This document shows positions 1-7,590 of a stretch of 64,000 nt of DNA, piece after piece. Under the pieces are notes generated by a model that saw only the letters and a list, made by a program, of their open reading frames with translations, made no database searches and had not been told where the DNA came from. How positions within the stretch are numbered: position 1 is the stretch's first letter; every line of letters begins with the position of its first letter. The stretch lies in assembly GCA_022766365.1 (NCBI GenBank), contig JALENW010000033.1, positions 52,666 through 116,665 on the forward strand. Reading direction: 5' to 3'. The DNA is from Clostridiales bacterium. GTDB taxonomy: Bacteria > Bacillota > Clostridia > Peptostreptococcales > Anaerovoracaceae. Position numbers and translations under genes: made by a program.

Positions 1-110
1 ACAGAAATATACTAAATTATTACATTTCCCTTATTTTTGTTTTTATTATCTCCGGAATAATGCTATGGTAGTAGCAAAACAGATCTTTTGTTTAATAAAC
101 TGTAGAGTCT

Positions 111-169
111 GAGGAAATACCTTCATTTCTTGAGCTCAGTGTTCTTACCTGTGCTGCATAGGTATCCTC
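111..169 (+). other. Possible 5' leader hairpin of the first gene
   Basis: The segments gaggaaatacc (111-121) and ggtatcctc (161-169) can pair over nine bases with a two-base bulge, about 20 bases before the start codon of the next gene. No T run follows, so it is not an obvious terminator. It may simply be chance. The remaining bases of 1-190 show no gene. Confidence 0.2.
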
Positions 170-190
170 GTAAAGAAAGGAGATTGGAAT

Positions 191-529
191 ATGGCAAGGG
201 AATGGCAACAGAGAAGACAGAAAGAGTATGTAATGCCCGATGAGGTTTATTATCAAACTTTGTGGGCCGTCAGAGATCTTCCGCGGATGGAGGATAGGTT
301 GTTGGTAATGGAAGAAAGAGGTGAGTACGGTTCCGTTGAGAATTTATCGTTAAGATCAAGGGTAAACAGTATCAAGCTTGCGCTGGATGAAGTGCCGGAT
401 ATATATCGTGAGCCGATTTTGAAGAATATTAAGTTGAGATATACCGGAAGCGAATTTCCGGATGTAATGTACAAGATTTGGAAGCAGAGGTTTTTATATA
501 ATGTTGCAAGAAATCTGTCTATTATGTAG
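191..529 (+). CDS. Small hypothetical protein, possible sigma-region-4/RinA-like DNA-binding fold
   Basis: This 112-residue charged protein has no signal peptide or membrane segment. The start is ATG behind a clear ribosome site (aaaggag, 11 bases upstream). I do not recognise the family with certainty. Residues 64-83 (LDEVPDIYREPILKNIKLRY) resemble the stretch before the helix-turn-helix in sigma-70 region 4-like and phage RinA/ArpU-type regulators. The C-terminus is rich in Trp, Lys and Arg (YKIWKQRFLYNVARNL). It stands alone, with a terminator about 110 bases downstream and then the tRNA operon. A role in transcription is only a guess. Confidence 0.6.
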   Translation: MAREWQQRRQKEYVMPDEVYYQTLWAVRDLPRMEDRLLVMEERGEYGSVENLSLRSRVNSIKLALDEVPDIYREPILKNIKLRYTGSEFPDVMYKIWKQRFLYNVARNLSIM

Positions 530-638
530 TTGATTAATTGATTGAATTTTAGCTTATACCATATATTTAAAACAGCGAGCTATACATACAATGCTGAGAT
601 ACGATTAAAATGCCGTTGTAAATGATACTTTAAAGAAG

Positions 639-669
639 GACTGCACAGTGATTGGTGCAGTCTTTTTTT
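639..669 (+). terminator. Intrinsic terminator after the first gene
   Basis: An eight-base-pair perfect stem (gactgcac / gtgcagtc, loop of eight) is followed directly by seven T. It ends the 112-residue gene and insulates the tRNA operon. Confidence 0.85.
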
Positions 670-698
670 CTTGAATCTTAACATCATGAAAAAATAAT

Positions 699-727
699 TT
701 GACAGTTTTGGATATTTATGCTATGAT
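699..727 (+). promoter_or_regulatory. Sigma-A-type promoter P1 upstream of the tRNA cluster
   Basis: A consensus -35 TTGACA (699-704) and a -10 TATGAT (722-727) are separated by 17 bases. This is the distal of two promoters in the 530-860 gap, which otherwise holds only the preceding terminator. Confidence 0.6.
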
Positions 728-808
728 TGCCATCGATTCATAAATATTGCAATTGCTTGTAAAGCTTAGACAAGGTAAAATTTATTTTAAGAAAATTAAA
801 AATCCTTC

Positions 809-837
809 TTGACAATTGTCGCTGCAAGCTGTAAAAT
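809..837 (+). promoter_or_regulatory. Sigma-A-type promoter P2 of the tRNA cluster
   Basis: A consensus -35 TTGACA (809-814) and a -10 TAAAAT (832-837) are spaced 17 bases apart. Transcription would begin about 15-20 bases before the first tRNA, as expected for a strong stable-RNA promoter. Confidence 0.75.
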
Positions 838-860
838 ATACAAGCACGTTAAATGTGTGA

Positions 861-936
861 GGGCGCATAGCTCAGCTGGGAGAGCACCTGCCTTACAAGC
901 AGGGGGTCATAGGTTCGAGCCCTATTGCGCCCACCA
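861..936 (+). tRNA. tRNA-Val (anticodon TAC)
   Basis: The cloverleaf closes with a seven-pair acceptor stem (gggcgca / tgcgccc), discriminator A and encoded CCA. The anticodon loop cttacaa gives TAC. First gene of the cluster. Confidence 0.95.
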
Positions 937-947
937 TATATCAGGAT

Positions 948-1024
948 GGCCTGGTAGTTCAGTTGGTTAGAATGCCAGCCTGTCACGCTGGAGGTCGACG
1001 GTTCGAGCCCGTTCCAGGTCGCCA
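948..1024 (+). tRNA. tRNA-Asp (anticodon GTC)
   Basis: Acceptor ggcctgg / ccaggtc contains one G-T pair, with discriminator G and encoded CCA. Loop ctgtcac gives GTC. Confidence 0.95.
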
Positions 1025-1044
1025 TTTTTTAAAGATGTTAATAT

Positions 1045-1119
1045 GCTGGCGTGGCTCAACGGTAGAGCAGCTGATTTGTAATCAGCAGGTTGGGGGTTCG
1101 ATTCCCTCCGCCAGCTCCA
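1045..1119 (+). tRNA. tRNA-Thr (anticodon TGT)
   Basis: Acceptor gctggcg / cgccagc, discriminator T, encoded CCA. Loop tttgtaa gives TGT. Confidence 0.95.
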
Positions 1120-1163
1120 TTACTCCAATATGATTGGAAAGCGACTAAATTTGAAGTTTTCCT

Positions 1164-1248
1164 CGAGGGATTCCCGAGTGGCCAAAGGGGGCGGACTGTA
1201 AATCCGTTAGCTGAGCTTTCGATGGTTCGAATCCATCTCCCTCGACCA
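1164..1248 (+). tRNA. tRNA-Tyr (anticodon GTA), class II with long variable arm
   Basis: Loop ctgtaaa gives GTA and the variable arm (ttagctgagctttcga) is long, as in bacterial tRNA-Tyr. The acceptor is cgaggga / tccctcg, so the first pair is C1-G72 instead of the usual bacterial G1-C72. Discriminator A and CCA are encoded. Confidence 0.92.
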
Positions 1249-1261
1249 ATTTTACAGATTT

Positions 1262-1336
1262 GCGGAAGTGGCTCAGGGGTAGAGCATCGCCTTGCCAAGG
1301 CGAGGGTCGCGAGTTCGAATCTCGTCTTCCGCTCCA
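1262..1336 (+). tRNA. tRNA-Gly (anticodon GCC)
   Basis: Acceptor gcggaag / cttccgc, discriminator T, encoded CCA. Loop ttgccaa gives GCC. Confidence 0.95.
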
Positions 1337-1340
1337 TTGT

Positions 1341-1414
<74 letters not shown>

Positions 1415-1443
1415 TTTTCAAATTTAGTCGATTGTAAAAGTGT

Positions 1444-1520
1444 GGGCTCATAGCTCAGTTGGATAGAGCAACGGCCTTCTAAGCCGTGTGTCTGGGGTTC
1501 GAATCCCTATGGGCTCACCA
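1444..1520 (+). tRNA. tRNA-Arg (anticodon TCT)
   Basis: Acceptor gggctca / tgggctc uses G-T pairs, with discriminator A and encoded CCA. Loop cttctaa gives TCT, reading AGA/AGG. Confidence 0.94.
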
Positions 1521-1537
1521 TTTTTATTGCTTTCTAT

Positions 1538-1612
1538 TGGGGTATAGCCAAGTGGTAAGGCAACGGACTTTGACTCCGTCATTCGTAGGTTCGAGTCCTG
1601 CTACCCCAGCCA
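1538..1612 (+). tRNA. tRNA-Gln (anticodon TTG)
   Basis: Acceptor tggggta / tacccca has the U1-A72 pair typical of tRNA-Gln, discriminator G and encoded CCA. Loop ctttgac gives TTG. Confidence 0.95.
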
Positions 1613-1616
1613 ATGA

Positions 1617-1692
1617 GACCCATTAGCTCAGTCGGCAGAGCACTTGACTTTTAATCAAGGTGTCCGGAGTTCGAATCTCCGATGGGTCACCA
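1617..1692 (+). tRNA. tRNA-Lys (anticodon TTT)
   Basis: Acceptor gacccat / atgggtc, discriminator A, encoded CCA. Loop cttttaa gives TTT. Confidence 0.95.
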
Positions 1693-1750
1693 TTTATTAT
1701 CGCCGACGTTAATGATGGACGACTTGATAAGATTGTAATTTGCCATCTAT

Positions 1751-1839
1751 GGAGAGGTATCGAAGTGGTCATAACGAGGCGGTCTTGAAAACCGTTTGGG
1801 CGCAAGCCCACGTGGGTTCGAATCCCACCCTCTCCGCCA
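1751..1839 (+). tRNA. tRNA-Ser (anticodon TGA)
   Basis: Acceptor ggagagg / cctctcc, discriminator G, encoded CCA. The variable arm is long (gggcgcaagccc) and loop cttgaaa gives TGA. Confidence 0.95.
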
Positions 1840-1954
1840 ATATTTTGAATAATATGCATTCGACGTAAGCAGCCGGCTATGATATTTGAACATAGCAAAT
1901 ATGTTTGCCAAATGAAGGTGGTACTTCGTCGATTGGAAAAAGAAAGTTCAGCTT

Positions 1955-2048
1955 GGAGAAGTACTCAAGAGGCTGAAGAGGACGGTTTGCTAAACCGTTA
2001 GGGTTCGTTATTTGGGCCGCATGGGTTCGAATCCCATCTTCTCCGCCA
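1955..2048 (+). tRNA. tRNA-Ser (anticodon GCT)
   Basis: Acceptor ggagaag / cttctcc, discriminator G, encoded CCA. The variable arm is long and loop ttgctaa gives GCT. It is separated from the previous tRNA by about 115 bases with no visible gene. Confidence 0.95.
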
Positions 2049-2051
2049 TAT

Positions 2052-2127
2052 AGGGGTATAGCTCAGTTGGTAGAGCAGTGGTCTCCAAAACCACGTGCCG
2101 TGGGTTCGAATCCTACTGCCCCTGCCA
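2052..2127 (+). tRNA. tRNA-Trp (anticodon CCA)
   Basis: Acceptor aggggta / tgcccct with A1-U72, discriminator G and encoded CCA, as usual for tRNA-Trp. Loop ctccaaa gives CCA. Confidence 0.95.
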
Positions 2128-2147
2128 ATTTCTTTTCAAGCCTATGT

Positions 2148-2224
2148 CGGGGTGTAGCGCAGTTTGGTAGCGCAACTGGTTTGGGACCAGTGGGCCGCGG
2201 GTTCAAATCCTGCCACCCCGACCA
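2148..2224 (+). tRNA. tRNA-Pro (anticodon TGG)
   Basis: Acceptor cggggtg / caccccg, discriminator A, encoded CCA. Loop tttggga gives TGG. Confidence 0.95.
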
Positions 2225-2240
2225 TTTTTTACGAAAGCGT

Positions 2241-2317
2241 GGGCCATTAGCTCAGTTGGTCAGAGCGTCCGGCTCATAACCGGCAGGTCCTGGGTTCAAG
2301 TCCCCGATGGCCCACCA
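2241..2317 (+). tRNA. tRNA with CAT anticodon (elongator Met or Ile2)
   Basis: Acceptor gggccat / atggccc, discriminator A, encoded CCA. Loop ctcataa gives CAT. It lacks the C1-A72 mismatch of an initiator. From sequence alone I cannot separate elongator tRNA-Met from the lysidine-modified tRNA-Ile2. The gggcc 5' end recalls tRNA-Ile. Confidence 0.85.
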
Positions 2318-2322
2318 CATAC

Positions 2323-2398
2323 GCCCAGATAGCTCAGTAGGTAGAGCAGAGGACTGAAAATCCTCGTGTCCTTGGTTCAATTCCGAGTCTGGGCACCA
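2323..2398 (+). tRNA. tRNA-Phe (anticodon GAA)
   Basis: Acceptor gcccaga / tctgggc, discriminator A, encoded CCA. Loop ctgaaaa gives GAA. Last gene of the cluster, followed at once by a terminator. Confidence 0.95.
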
Positions 2399-2402
2399 CG
2401 AT

Positions 2403-2436
2403 AATCACTAAGGGAATTTACTCCTTAGTGATTTTT
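2403..2436 (+). terminator. Intrinsic terminator of the tRNA operon
   Basis: An eleven-base stem (aatcactaagg / ccttagtgatt) is followed by a T run. It lies five bases after tRNA-Phe. Confidence 0.9.
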
Positions 2437-2616
2437 CATTTTCAACATTCTTTTCAGAATGTAAAAGGCTGATTCGAATATCTTTCGGCTGTTTTCATTA
2501 TGACTACATATCGTCATATTTTTCATGTTGCGACTATATATTGTTGTTTTAGATGCACGATAGGTATGCTTCCATATTTTTGGACGTGATTTTTTTAAAA
2601 TGCACATTCGAAACCA

Positions 2617-2645
2617 TTGAAATAAACATGCTTTTTTAGTAAAAT
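2617..2645 (+). promoter_or_regulatory. Promoter of tdk
   Basis: TTGAAA (2617-2622) and TAAAAT (2640-2645) are spaced 17 bases apart, 25 bases before the tdk start codon. The 2437-2616 stretch shows no gene. Confidence 0.6.
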
Positions 2646-2669
2646 AAAAGTATATATATAGGAGGGAAA

Positions 2670-3254
2670 ATGGCACAGTTATATTTTAGATACAGTACCA
2701 TGAATGCGGGAAAATCCATTGAGCTTATAAAGGTTGCGTATAACTATGAAGAGAGAGGGAAGAGGGTTTTGACACTTGTTCCTTCTGCTGATAACCGATA
2801 TGGGACCGGAGTTATAACTTCTCGAATAGGTATACAGCGACAGGCTACGATGGTTTCTAACGACAGTAATATACTGGAAATCTTCATGAGAGAGAAGGAA
2901 AAAGCTGACATTGACTGTGTTTTGATAGATGAAGGACAGTTTCTAAAGAAACATCACGTACAGGAGCTTGTCGAAATTGTTGACAGCTTTGATGTGCCGG
3001 TACTTGTATACGGATTGAAAAATGACTTTAGAAACGAAATGTTCGAAGGTTCATATTATCTGCTTATTTATGCAGATAAGATTGAAGAAATTAAGACCAT
3101 ATGCTGGTGTGGTAGAAAAGCTACTATGGTTGCCAGAATTGTAGATGGTGAGTTTGTTAAGAAGGGTGAACAGGTTGTCATCGGTGGAAACGATATGTAT
3201 GTTTCTCTGTGTAGGAAGCATTATAATGACGGCAGGTTCAAACCTGATAAATAG
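2670..3254 (+). CDS. tdk: Thymidine kinase, type II
   Basis: This cytosolic enzyme phosphorylates thymidine to dTMP with ATP in pyrimidine salvage. The P-loop MNAGKS (residues 11-16), the Walker B-like IDEGQFL and the lasso-region GLKNDFRNEMFEGS are all present. The C-terminal part has CWCGRKA and SLCRKHY, the zinc-binding cysteines that stabilise the type II fold. At 194 residues it has family length. The ATG follows a good ribosome site (ggaggg). It is transcribed alone from its own promoter. Identification is secure. Confidence 0.95.
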   Translation: MAQLYFRYSTMNAGKSIELIKVAYNYEERGKRVLTLVPSADNRYGTGVITSRIGIQRQATMVSNDSNILEIFMREKEKADIDCVLIDEGQFLKKHHVQELVEIVDSFDVPVLVYGLKNDFRNEMFEGSYYLLIYADKIEEIKTICWCGRKATMVARIVDGEFVKKGEQVVIGGNDMYVSLCRKHYNDGRFKPDK

Positions 3255-3388
3255 TTTTATATATTTTTTATTCATCCTATTCAGATTATTTGGAAATATT
3301 GATGGCTAATTTAAATTGTATACGTAAGTATAGATGAACTACAGATTTTCAAATATTGTGTTTTGGGACTTTCCGGACGGAGGGGAAA

Positions 3389-6382
3389 ATGGGACTTATA
3401 GGGGACAAAAGAAAGTTAACAGTGCTGCTTTTATTATTGGTTTTTGCATCTGTAGCGTTTTTGCTGTATATCGATCCTTCTGCATTTGCTCAGGAGGATA
3501 CTTTGGATGCAAAGGGCAAAATTAATGAACCCGTGGGAGTATATGTAAGGAGTGGTCCATCGGTTTCAACTGCTAAAGTAGGGGCGGCAGTTAATGGTAG
3601 AGCTTTTACGATTTATGAGGAAAAATATACTGAAAACAGCAGCTCGGCTGATACTATATGGTATAAGACGAGTTTGAACGGATATGTGAGAAGTGATTTG
3701 GCTGATATTTCCTACAACGGGAAAAAAGGAATTGTTAATGTTTATCTTAATGCAAGAAGAGGACCATCTACGGCCTTTGGCGTAAGGTTTGTTTATTCGC
3801 CTAATGATGAAGTTAATGTGCTCACAAGGGTTGTAAATGCCAATAATGAATTATGGTATAAGATTAAGCATAGTGATGGCTCCATGGTATATGTCTGCGG
3901 TGAATATATAACTATAAAGGACAGTCATGGGAACGCTTCCGGCGACAGTGATTCTGCCGGAAAGAAGGATAACGGTACAGGATCCGAAGGCAAGCAGACG
4001 GTCAAAGAACTTGAGGAGAATTCTCAAACTCAAACATCGACTACAGGAAAGAATTTTAGCGGCGCGGGAACTGTATTCTCTACAAGGTCAGGATTCGTTG
4101 TAAATGATGATATAGCTGCTTCTATTTACTCTGATGCATCAGAAGAATCAAGTAAAGTTGGAAGCGTAGGTCATAACACTCATTGTCGTTTTGTTGCTGA
4201 ATATTTTACTTCTGAAACCGATAATTCCATGGCGAACAGATGGTACTATGTAAAGGAAAAAGGATTTGTAAACGGACAGTCAATAACTGTTTACAATTAT
4301 ATTTCAGGTACCGGGAAGGCGACCACAAGGATATCCGGCAGAAGTGGAGCCGGTGATAGATTTCCATCAGTAGGGACAATTGAAGCAAACGATGAGATGA
4401 TAGTAGTGGCCAATGCATATGATGCACATGGTAAGCTGTGGCTGAAAGTATATGAGAAAGGCAGATATAAGTATGTCGAAGCTGATTTAGTAAAGGATAT
4501 ATCGAAAGAAGCTGGCGGGGCAGAAGAGGCTAAGAAGGCGGAAGAAGCTCGAAAGGCGGAGGAAGCTAAGAAGGCAGAAGAGGCTCGAAAGGCAGCGAAT
4601 ACAAACCCTTCCGGGTCATATGGCTCAAGTGCCAGTGCATCAGGGGTTGTTAATGAACCACTTGGGGTGTTTATAAGGCGAGCAGCATCCACGAATTCCG
4701 GTAAAGTTGGAGGAGCAGGTAGAGGGTCTCAGCTAGAGATTAACCATGAACAATTCACGTCGTCAACCAGCAACAGTCCCGAAGATATTTGGTTTCAGAC
4801 AAGTCTGGGAGGATATATACGAGCCGATCTGGTGGATGCTTCATATAGAACTTACACAGGTTACACAACGGATTGGCTTAATGTAAGGATCGGAGCCGGA
4901 ACCGGATTCAGGTCTGTTAAGGTTTTAAAACCTGATACACGTATTCAGATTGTTTTAAAGGCATATGATACAAATGGTATGCTCTGGTATAAGATAAAAG
5001 ACGGAAATGATTTATATTATGTATATGCAAACTATGTAGCTGATACATTGAACGGAAATCCGGGAGAAACGTCAAATAGCGGAGGAAGCAATAATGGAAA
5101 TTCCGGTAATGTGATAAGCGGGAGTACATTAACTCCAATGACATCTGCGGAGTTTGAGGCTTCAATGAATGAGCAGGGGTTTCCGGAAAGCTATAAGCCT
5201 GCATTGAGGGAGCTACATGCTCAATATCCTCACTGGCAATTCGCAGCAAGGCATACAGGTCTGGACTGGGAACAGGCATTAAATAGGCAGATTGCAAGCT
5301 CTAATCTAGTGTGGTATTCACAACCTGAAGGATATAAAGATGTAGGTCAGGATTCATATAATTTTGATGGAGGGTATTATTATGCCAAAGATGGGACAAC
5401 TTTCTTTAAGGCATCACCTCAAACGGTTGCATACTATATGGATCCGAGAAATTTCTTGAAACCTGACGGAATATTCATGTTTGAGGATCTCCACTATAAC
5501 GGAAAGTTCCAGACGAATGATGCTGTTAGAGATGTGCTTAATTCTACAAGGTTGCCTGAGGGGACAGAGAGATATTTTGTAGAAGCGGGTGCAAGTTATA
5601 ATGTGAGTCCTGTTTATCTGGCATGCAAGGTAGTGGCAGAAATCGGCGGAAGTACGGGAAATATAGATGGGCATTCGTTCACTTATGGAGGGCGTACATA
5701 TCAAGATGCTTATAATCCGTTCAATATAGGAGCGTCAGATTCGGCATATGGAAATCCTGCTGCTAAAGGATTGGTTTGGGCAATCTCGGGTAATTCATAT
5801 CTTAGACCTTGGAATACATTGGAGAAATCCATAAAGGGCGGGGCTATGTTTATATCAAGTGACTTCATTGCCAATAATCAGCATTCAATGTATTATGAGA
5901 GATTTAATGTGAATAATGGATTAGGTAATGTAGGAACTCATCAGTATATGACAGCTATTTATGGGCCAAGGAATCAAGCATCAAGCCAGTTCGGCAGCTA
6001 TAGCAATCTAGGACTTCTAGACAAGGCATTTTGTTTCGAAATACCTGTATTTGAGAATATGCCATCACGAGCAACTCCGGAACCGCCTACAGGACATAAC
6101 AACGCATTCCTGAAGAATTTATCTGTCAGTGTTGGTGGTCAAAGCATAAGCTTGGATAAAGAATTCCATAGATTTACTAATGATTATGTGATTAATGGAG
6201 TAAGTTCCGGAGCATCATATGCAACCATAAACGCTGTTCCGTATAGAGCTGATGTTTCTATCAGTTATAATGGAGGACCGGGAAACAAGATTTATCTAAA
6301 ATCAGGTGACAATGTTATCAGTATTGAAGTTATTTCACCTTCAGGCAGGGCCGTTCGATATAATGTCACAATCAGGAGATAA
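3389..6382 (+). CDS. Secreted SH3-repeat N-acetylglucosaminidase with cadherin-like tail
   Basis: This is a probable cell-wall hydrolase that cuts the peptidoglycan glycan strand. I place the start at ATG 3389 because ggagggg lies just upstream and a signal peptide (KRKLT then a Leu/Val-rich core, cleavage near AFAQ) begins there; the frame is open back to a TTG at 3356. In order: six bacterial SH3-like repeats in three pairs (about 35-175, 235-370, 420-555), an Ala/Glu/Lys-rich helical linker between the second and third pair, a glucosaminidase-type domain (about 590-890, with YLACKVVAEIGG likely carrying the catalytic Glu), and a C-terminal beta-sandwich of the cadherin-like type (about 905-997). 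It has no LPXTG motif, so attachment probably relies on the SH3 repeats. A divisome or autolysin role is inferred. Confidence 0.88.
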   Translation: MGLIGDKRKLTVLLLLLVFASVAFLLYIDPSAFAQEDTLDAKGKINEPVGVYVRSGPSVSTAKVGAAVNGRAFTIYEEKYTENSSSADTIWYKTSLNGYVRSDLADISYNGKKGIVNVYLNARRGPSTAFGVRFVYSPNDEVNVLTRVVNANNELWYKIKHSDGSMVYVCGEYITIKDSHGNASGDSDSAGKKDNGTGSEGKQTVKELEENSQTQTSTTGKNFSGAGTVFSTRSGFVVNDDIAASIYSDASEESSKVGSVGHNTHCRFVAEYFTSETDNSMANRWYYVKEKGFVNGQSITVYNYISGTGKATTRISGRSGAGDRFPSVGTIEANDEMIVVANAYDAHGKLWLKVYEKGRYKYVEADLVKDISKEAGGAEEAKKAEEARKAEEAKKAEEARKAANTNPSGSYGSSASASGVVNEPLGVFIRRAASTNSGKVGGAGRGSQLEINHEQFTSSTSNSPEDIWFQTSLGGYIRADLVDASYRTYTGYTTDWLNVRIGAGTGFRSVKVLKPDTRIQIVLKAYDTNGMLWYKIKDGNDLYYVYANYVADTLNGNPGETSNSGGSNNGNSGNVISGSTLTPMTSAEFEASMNEQGFPESYKPALRELHAQYPHWQFAARHTGLDWEQALNRQIASSNLVWYSQPEGYKDVGQDSYNFDGGYYYAKDGTTFFKASPQTVAYYMDPRNFLKPDGIFMFEDLHYNGKFQTNDAVRDVLNSTRLPEGTERYFVEAGASYNVSPVYLACKVVAEIGGSTGNIDGHSFTYGGRTYQDAYNPFNIGASDSAYGNPAAKGLVWAISGNSYLRPWNTLEKSIKGGAMFISSDFIANNQHSMYYERFNVNNGLGNVGTHQYMTAIYGPRNQASSQFGSYSNLGLLDKAFCFEIPVFENMPSRATPEPPTGHNNAFLKNLSVSVGGQSISLDKEFHRFTNDYVINGVSSGASYATINAVPYRADVSISYNGGPGNKIYLKSGDNVISIEVISPSGRAVRYNVTIRR
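4520..4591 (+). repeat. Four 18-bp tandem units encoding an AEEA(K/R)KA-type helix
   Basis: Four consecutive 18-base units of the form gc(a/g)ga(a/g)ga(a/g)gct(aag/cga)aag encode a charged single-helix spacer between SH3 pairs. Units 1 and 3 end aagaag and units 2 and 4 end cgaaag, so the array may have grown by duplicating a 36-base pair of units. Copy number could vary between strains. Confidence 0.85.
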
Positions 6383-6498
6383 GAAGGCTTGTATATGTTA
6401 ATCCATTAGCCTTTGAAATAAGTGGTATAGACTAATGGATAATAATCTTATATATAAAAGGTTAGGGATGCTAATCTGAGTTTGATAAATCCAATGTA

Positions 6499-6540
6499 AA
6501 AATAGTGTAATCTCAGAAATGATACTACACTATTTTGCTT
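6499..6540. terminator. Bidirectional terminator between convergent genes
   Basis: An 11-bp perfect stem (aaaatagtgta 6499-6509 / tacactatttt 6526-6536) lies between the wall hydrolase and the convergent radical SAM gene, overlapping the latter's stop codon. A-rich and T-rich flanks allow function on both strands. A second inverted repeat (6401-6409 / 6432-6440, atccattag) lies just after the hydrolase. Confidence 0.7.
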
Positions 6541-7534
6541 TTTTGCATCCCTGCACACTACCTCGCTTTGACAGTTCATGATAAATGCCATTAAGGATAC
6601 TTCTTTTTTTGTAACTCCATTGTGGAGAAATCAGTGTTTTTCTCGGAGCATCTCCTGTCATGCGGTGTATAACGATGTTGTAGGGAATAATTTCCAGGAG
6701 ATCACAGACAAGATTTACATAGTCTTCGAGAGAATCAAAGACGGTATAATTCCTGTGAGTTTTTGCTAACGGGCTGCCTTCTATGATATTTAGAAGATGG
6801 AGTTTAAGCCCCCATATATTCAGATTGCAGACATACTCTACTGATTCTGCCATATTCTCTCTGCTCTCTCCGGGAAGTCCGAGAATCAAATGGGTGACCA
6901 CCTTGATTCCACGACTTTGCAGTCGTTTAACACAATCTTCATACACAGAAAGATCGTAGCAACGGTTTATAAATTTAGCTGTTTGTTCGTGTATAGTTTG
7001 AAGTCCCAATTCAACCCAGAGTAATGTTGAGCGGTTAAGTTCCGCAAGAAGGTCAAGCACATCATCATCTATGCAGTCGGGGCGAGTACCGATAACAATT
7101 CCCTTAATATGCGGATCGGAGAGAGCAGCATAGAACTTTTCCCTCAGTTCCGAAATCGGTGCATATGTGTTCGTATGACTCTGAAAATACGCCAGATAAT
7201 ATGAATTTGGCCATTTTTCCCTGAGAAGAGATATCTGTTCCTGAATACTTTTTGAAATATCTTTTGCGGATAAAGCTGAAGAAGCCATATCTCCGCTTCC
7301 GAACTCTGAACAGAACACACATCCTCCATAACCCTTGGTACCGTCTCTGTTGGGACAGGTGAATCCTCCGTCGATTGAAAGTTTTACAGTTTTTCTACCG
7401 AAATACCTTTTCAGATAATCGCTTAGAGTATTTATAGGAGCTTTTTTTTTACCTTGAAAATTTTCTATGATCAATTTGTTGTCTCCAGTCATATTTAATA
7501 TATCAATGATACCATTTCTAATCTTTATCGCCAA
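6530..7534 (-). CDS. Radical SAM protein, TIGR01212/YhcC family
   Basis: The cluster motif CPNRDGTKGYGGCVFC has the unusual CX8CX2C-type spacing of the YhcC/TIGR01212 family, unlike the classical CX3CX2C. It is preceded by the family signature LSIDGGFTCPN. Conserved ELGLQT and HLILGLPGE follow. Length (334 residues) is normal. The true substrate is not firmly established for this family; a tRNA or small-molecule target is possible. The start is uncertain: TTG at 7534 or ATG at 7492 (MTGDNK) are both possible and neither has a good ribosome site. The gene is divergent from queH-asnA. Confidence 0.85.
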   Translation of the reverse strand: MAIKIRNGIIDILNMTGDNKLIIENFQGKKKAPINTLSDYLKRYFGRKTVKLSIDGGFTCPNRDGTKGYGGCVFCSEFGSGDMASSALSAKDISKSIQEQISLLREKWPNSYYLAYFQSHTNTYAPISELREKFYAALSDPHIKGIVIGTRPDCIDDDVLDLLAELNRSTLLWVELGLQTIHEQTAKFINRCYDLSVYEDCVKRLQSRGIKVVTHLILGLPGESRENMAESVEYVCNLNIWGLKLHLLNIIEGSPLAKTHRNYTVFDSLEDYVNLVCDLLEIIPYNIVIHRMTGDAPRKTLISPQWSYKKRSILNGIYHELSKRGSVQGCKKAK

Positions 7535-7543
7535 GAGCTTTTG

Positions 7544-7552
7544 TGATATAAT
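7544..7552 (+). promoter_or_regulatory. Extended -10 promoter of the queH-asnA/priA operon
   Basis: TGATATAAT is a perfect extended -10 (TGnTATAAT) about 40 bases before the TTG start at 7591. No strong -35 is visible, which is compatible with an extended -10. It overlaps the start region of the divergent radical SAM gene. Confidence 0.5.
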
Positions 7553-7590
7553 ATCTTTGAACTTTTGTGTTTAGAAAAGGGTGATAATGA

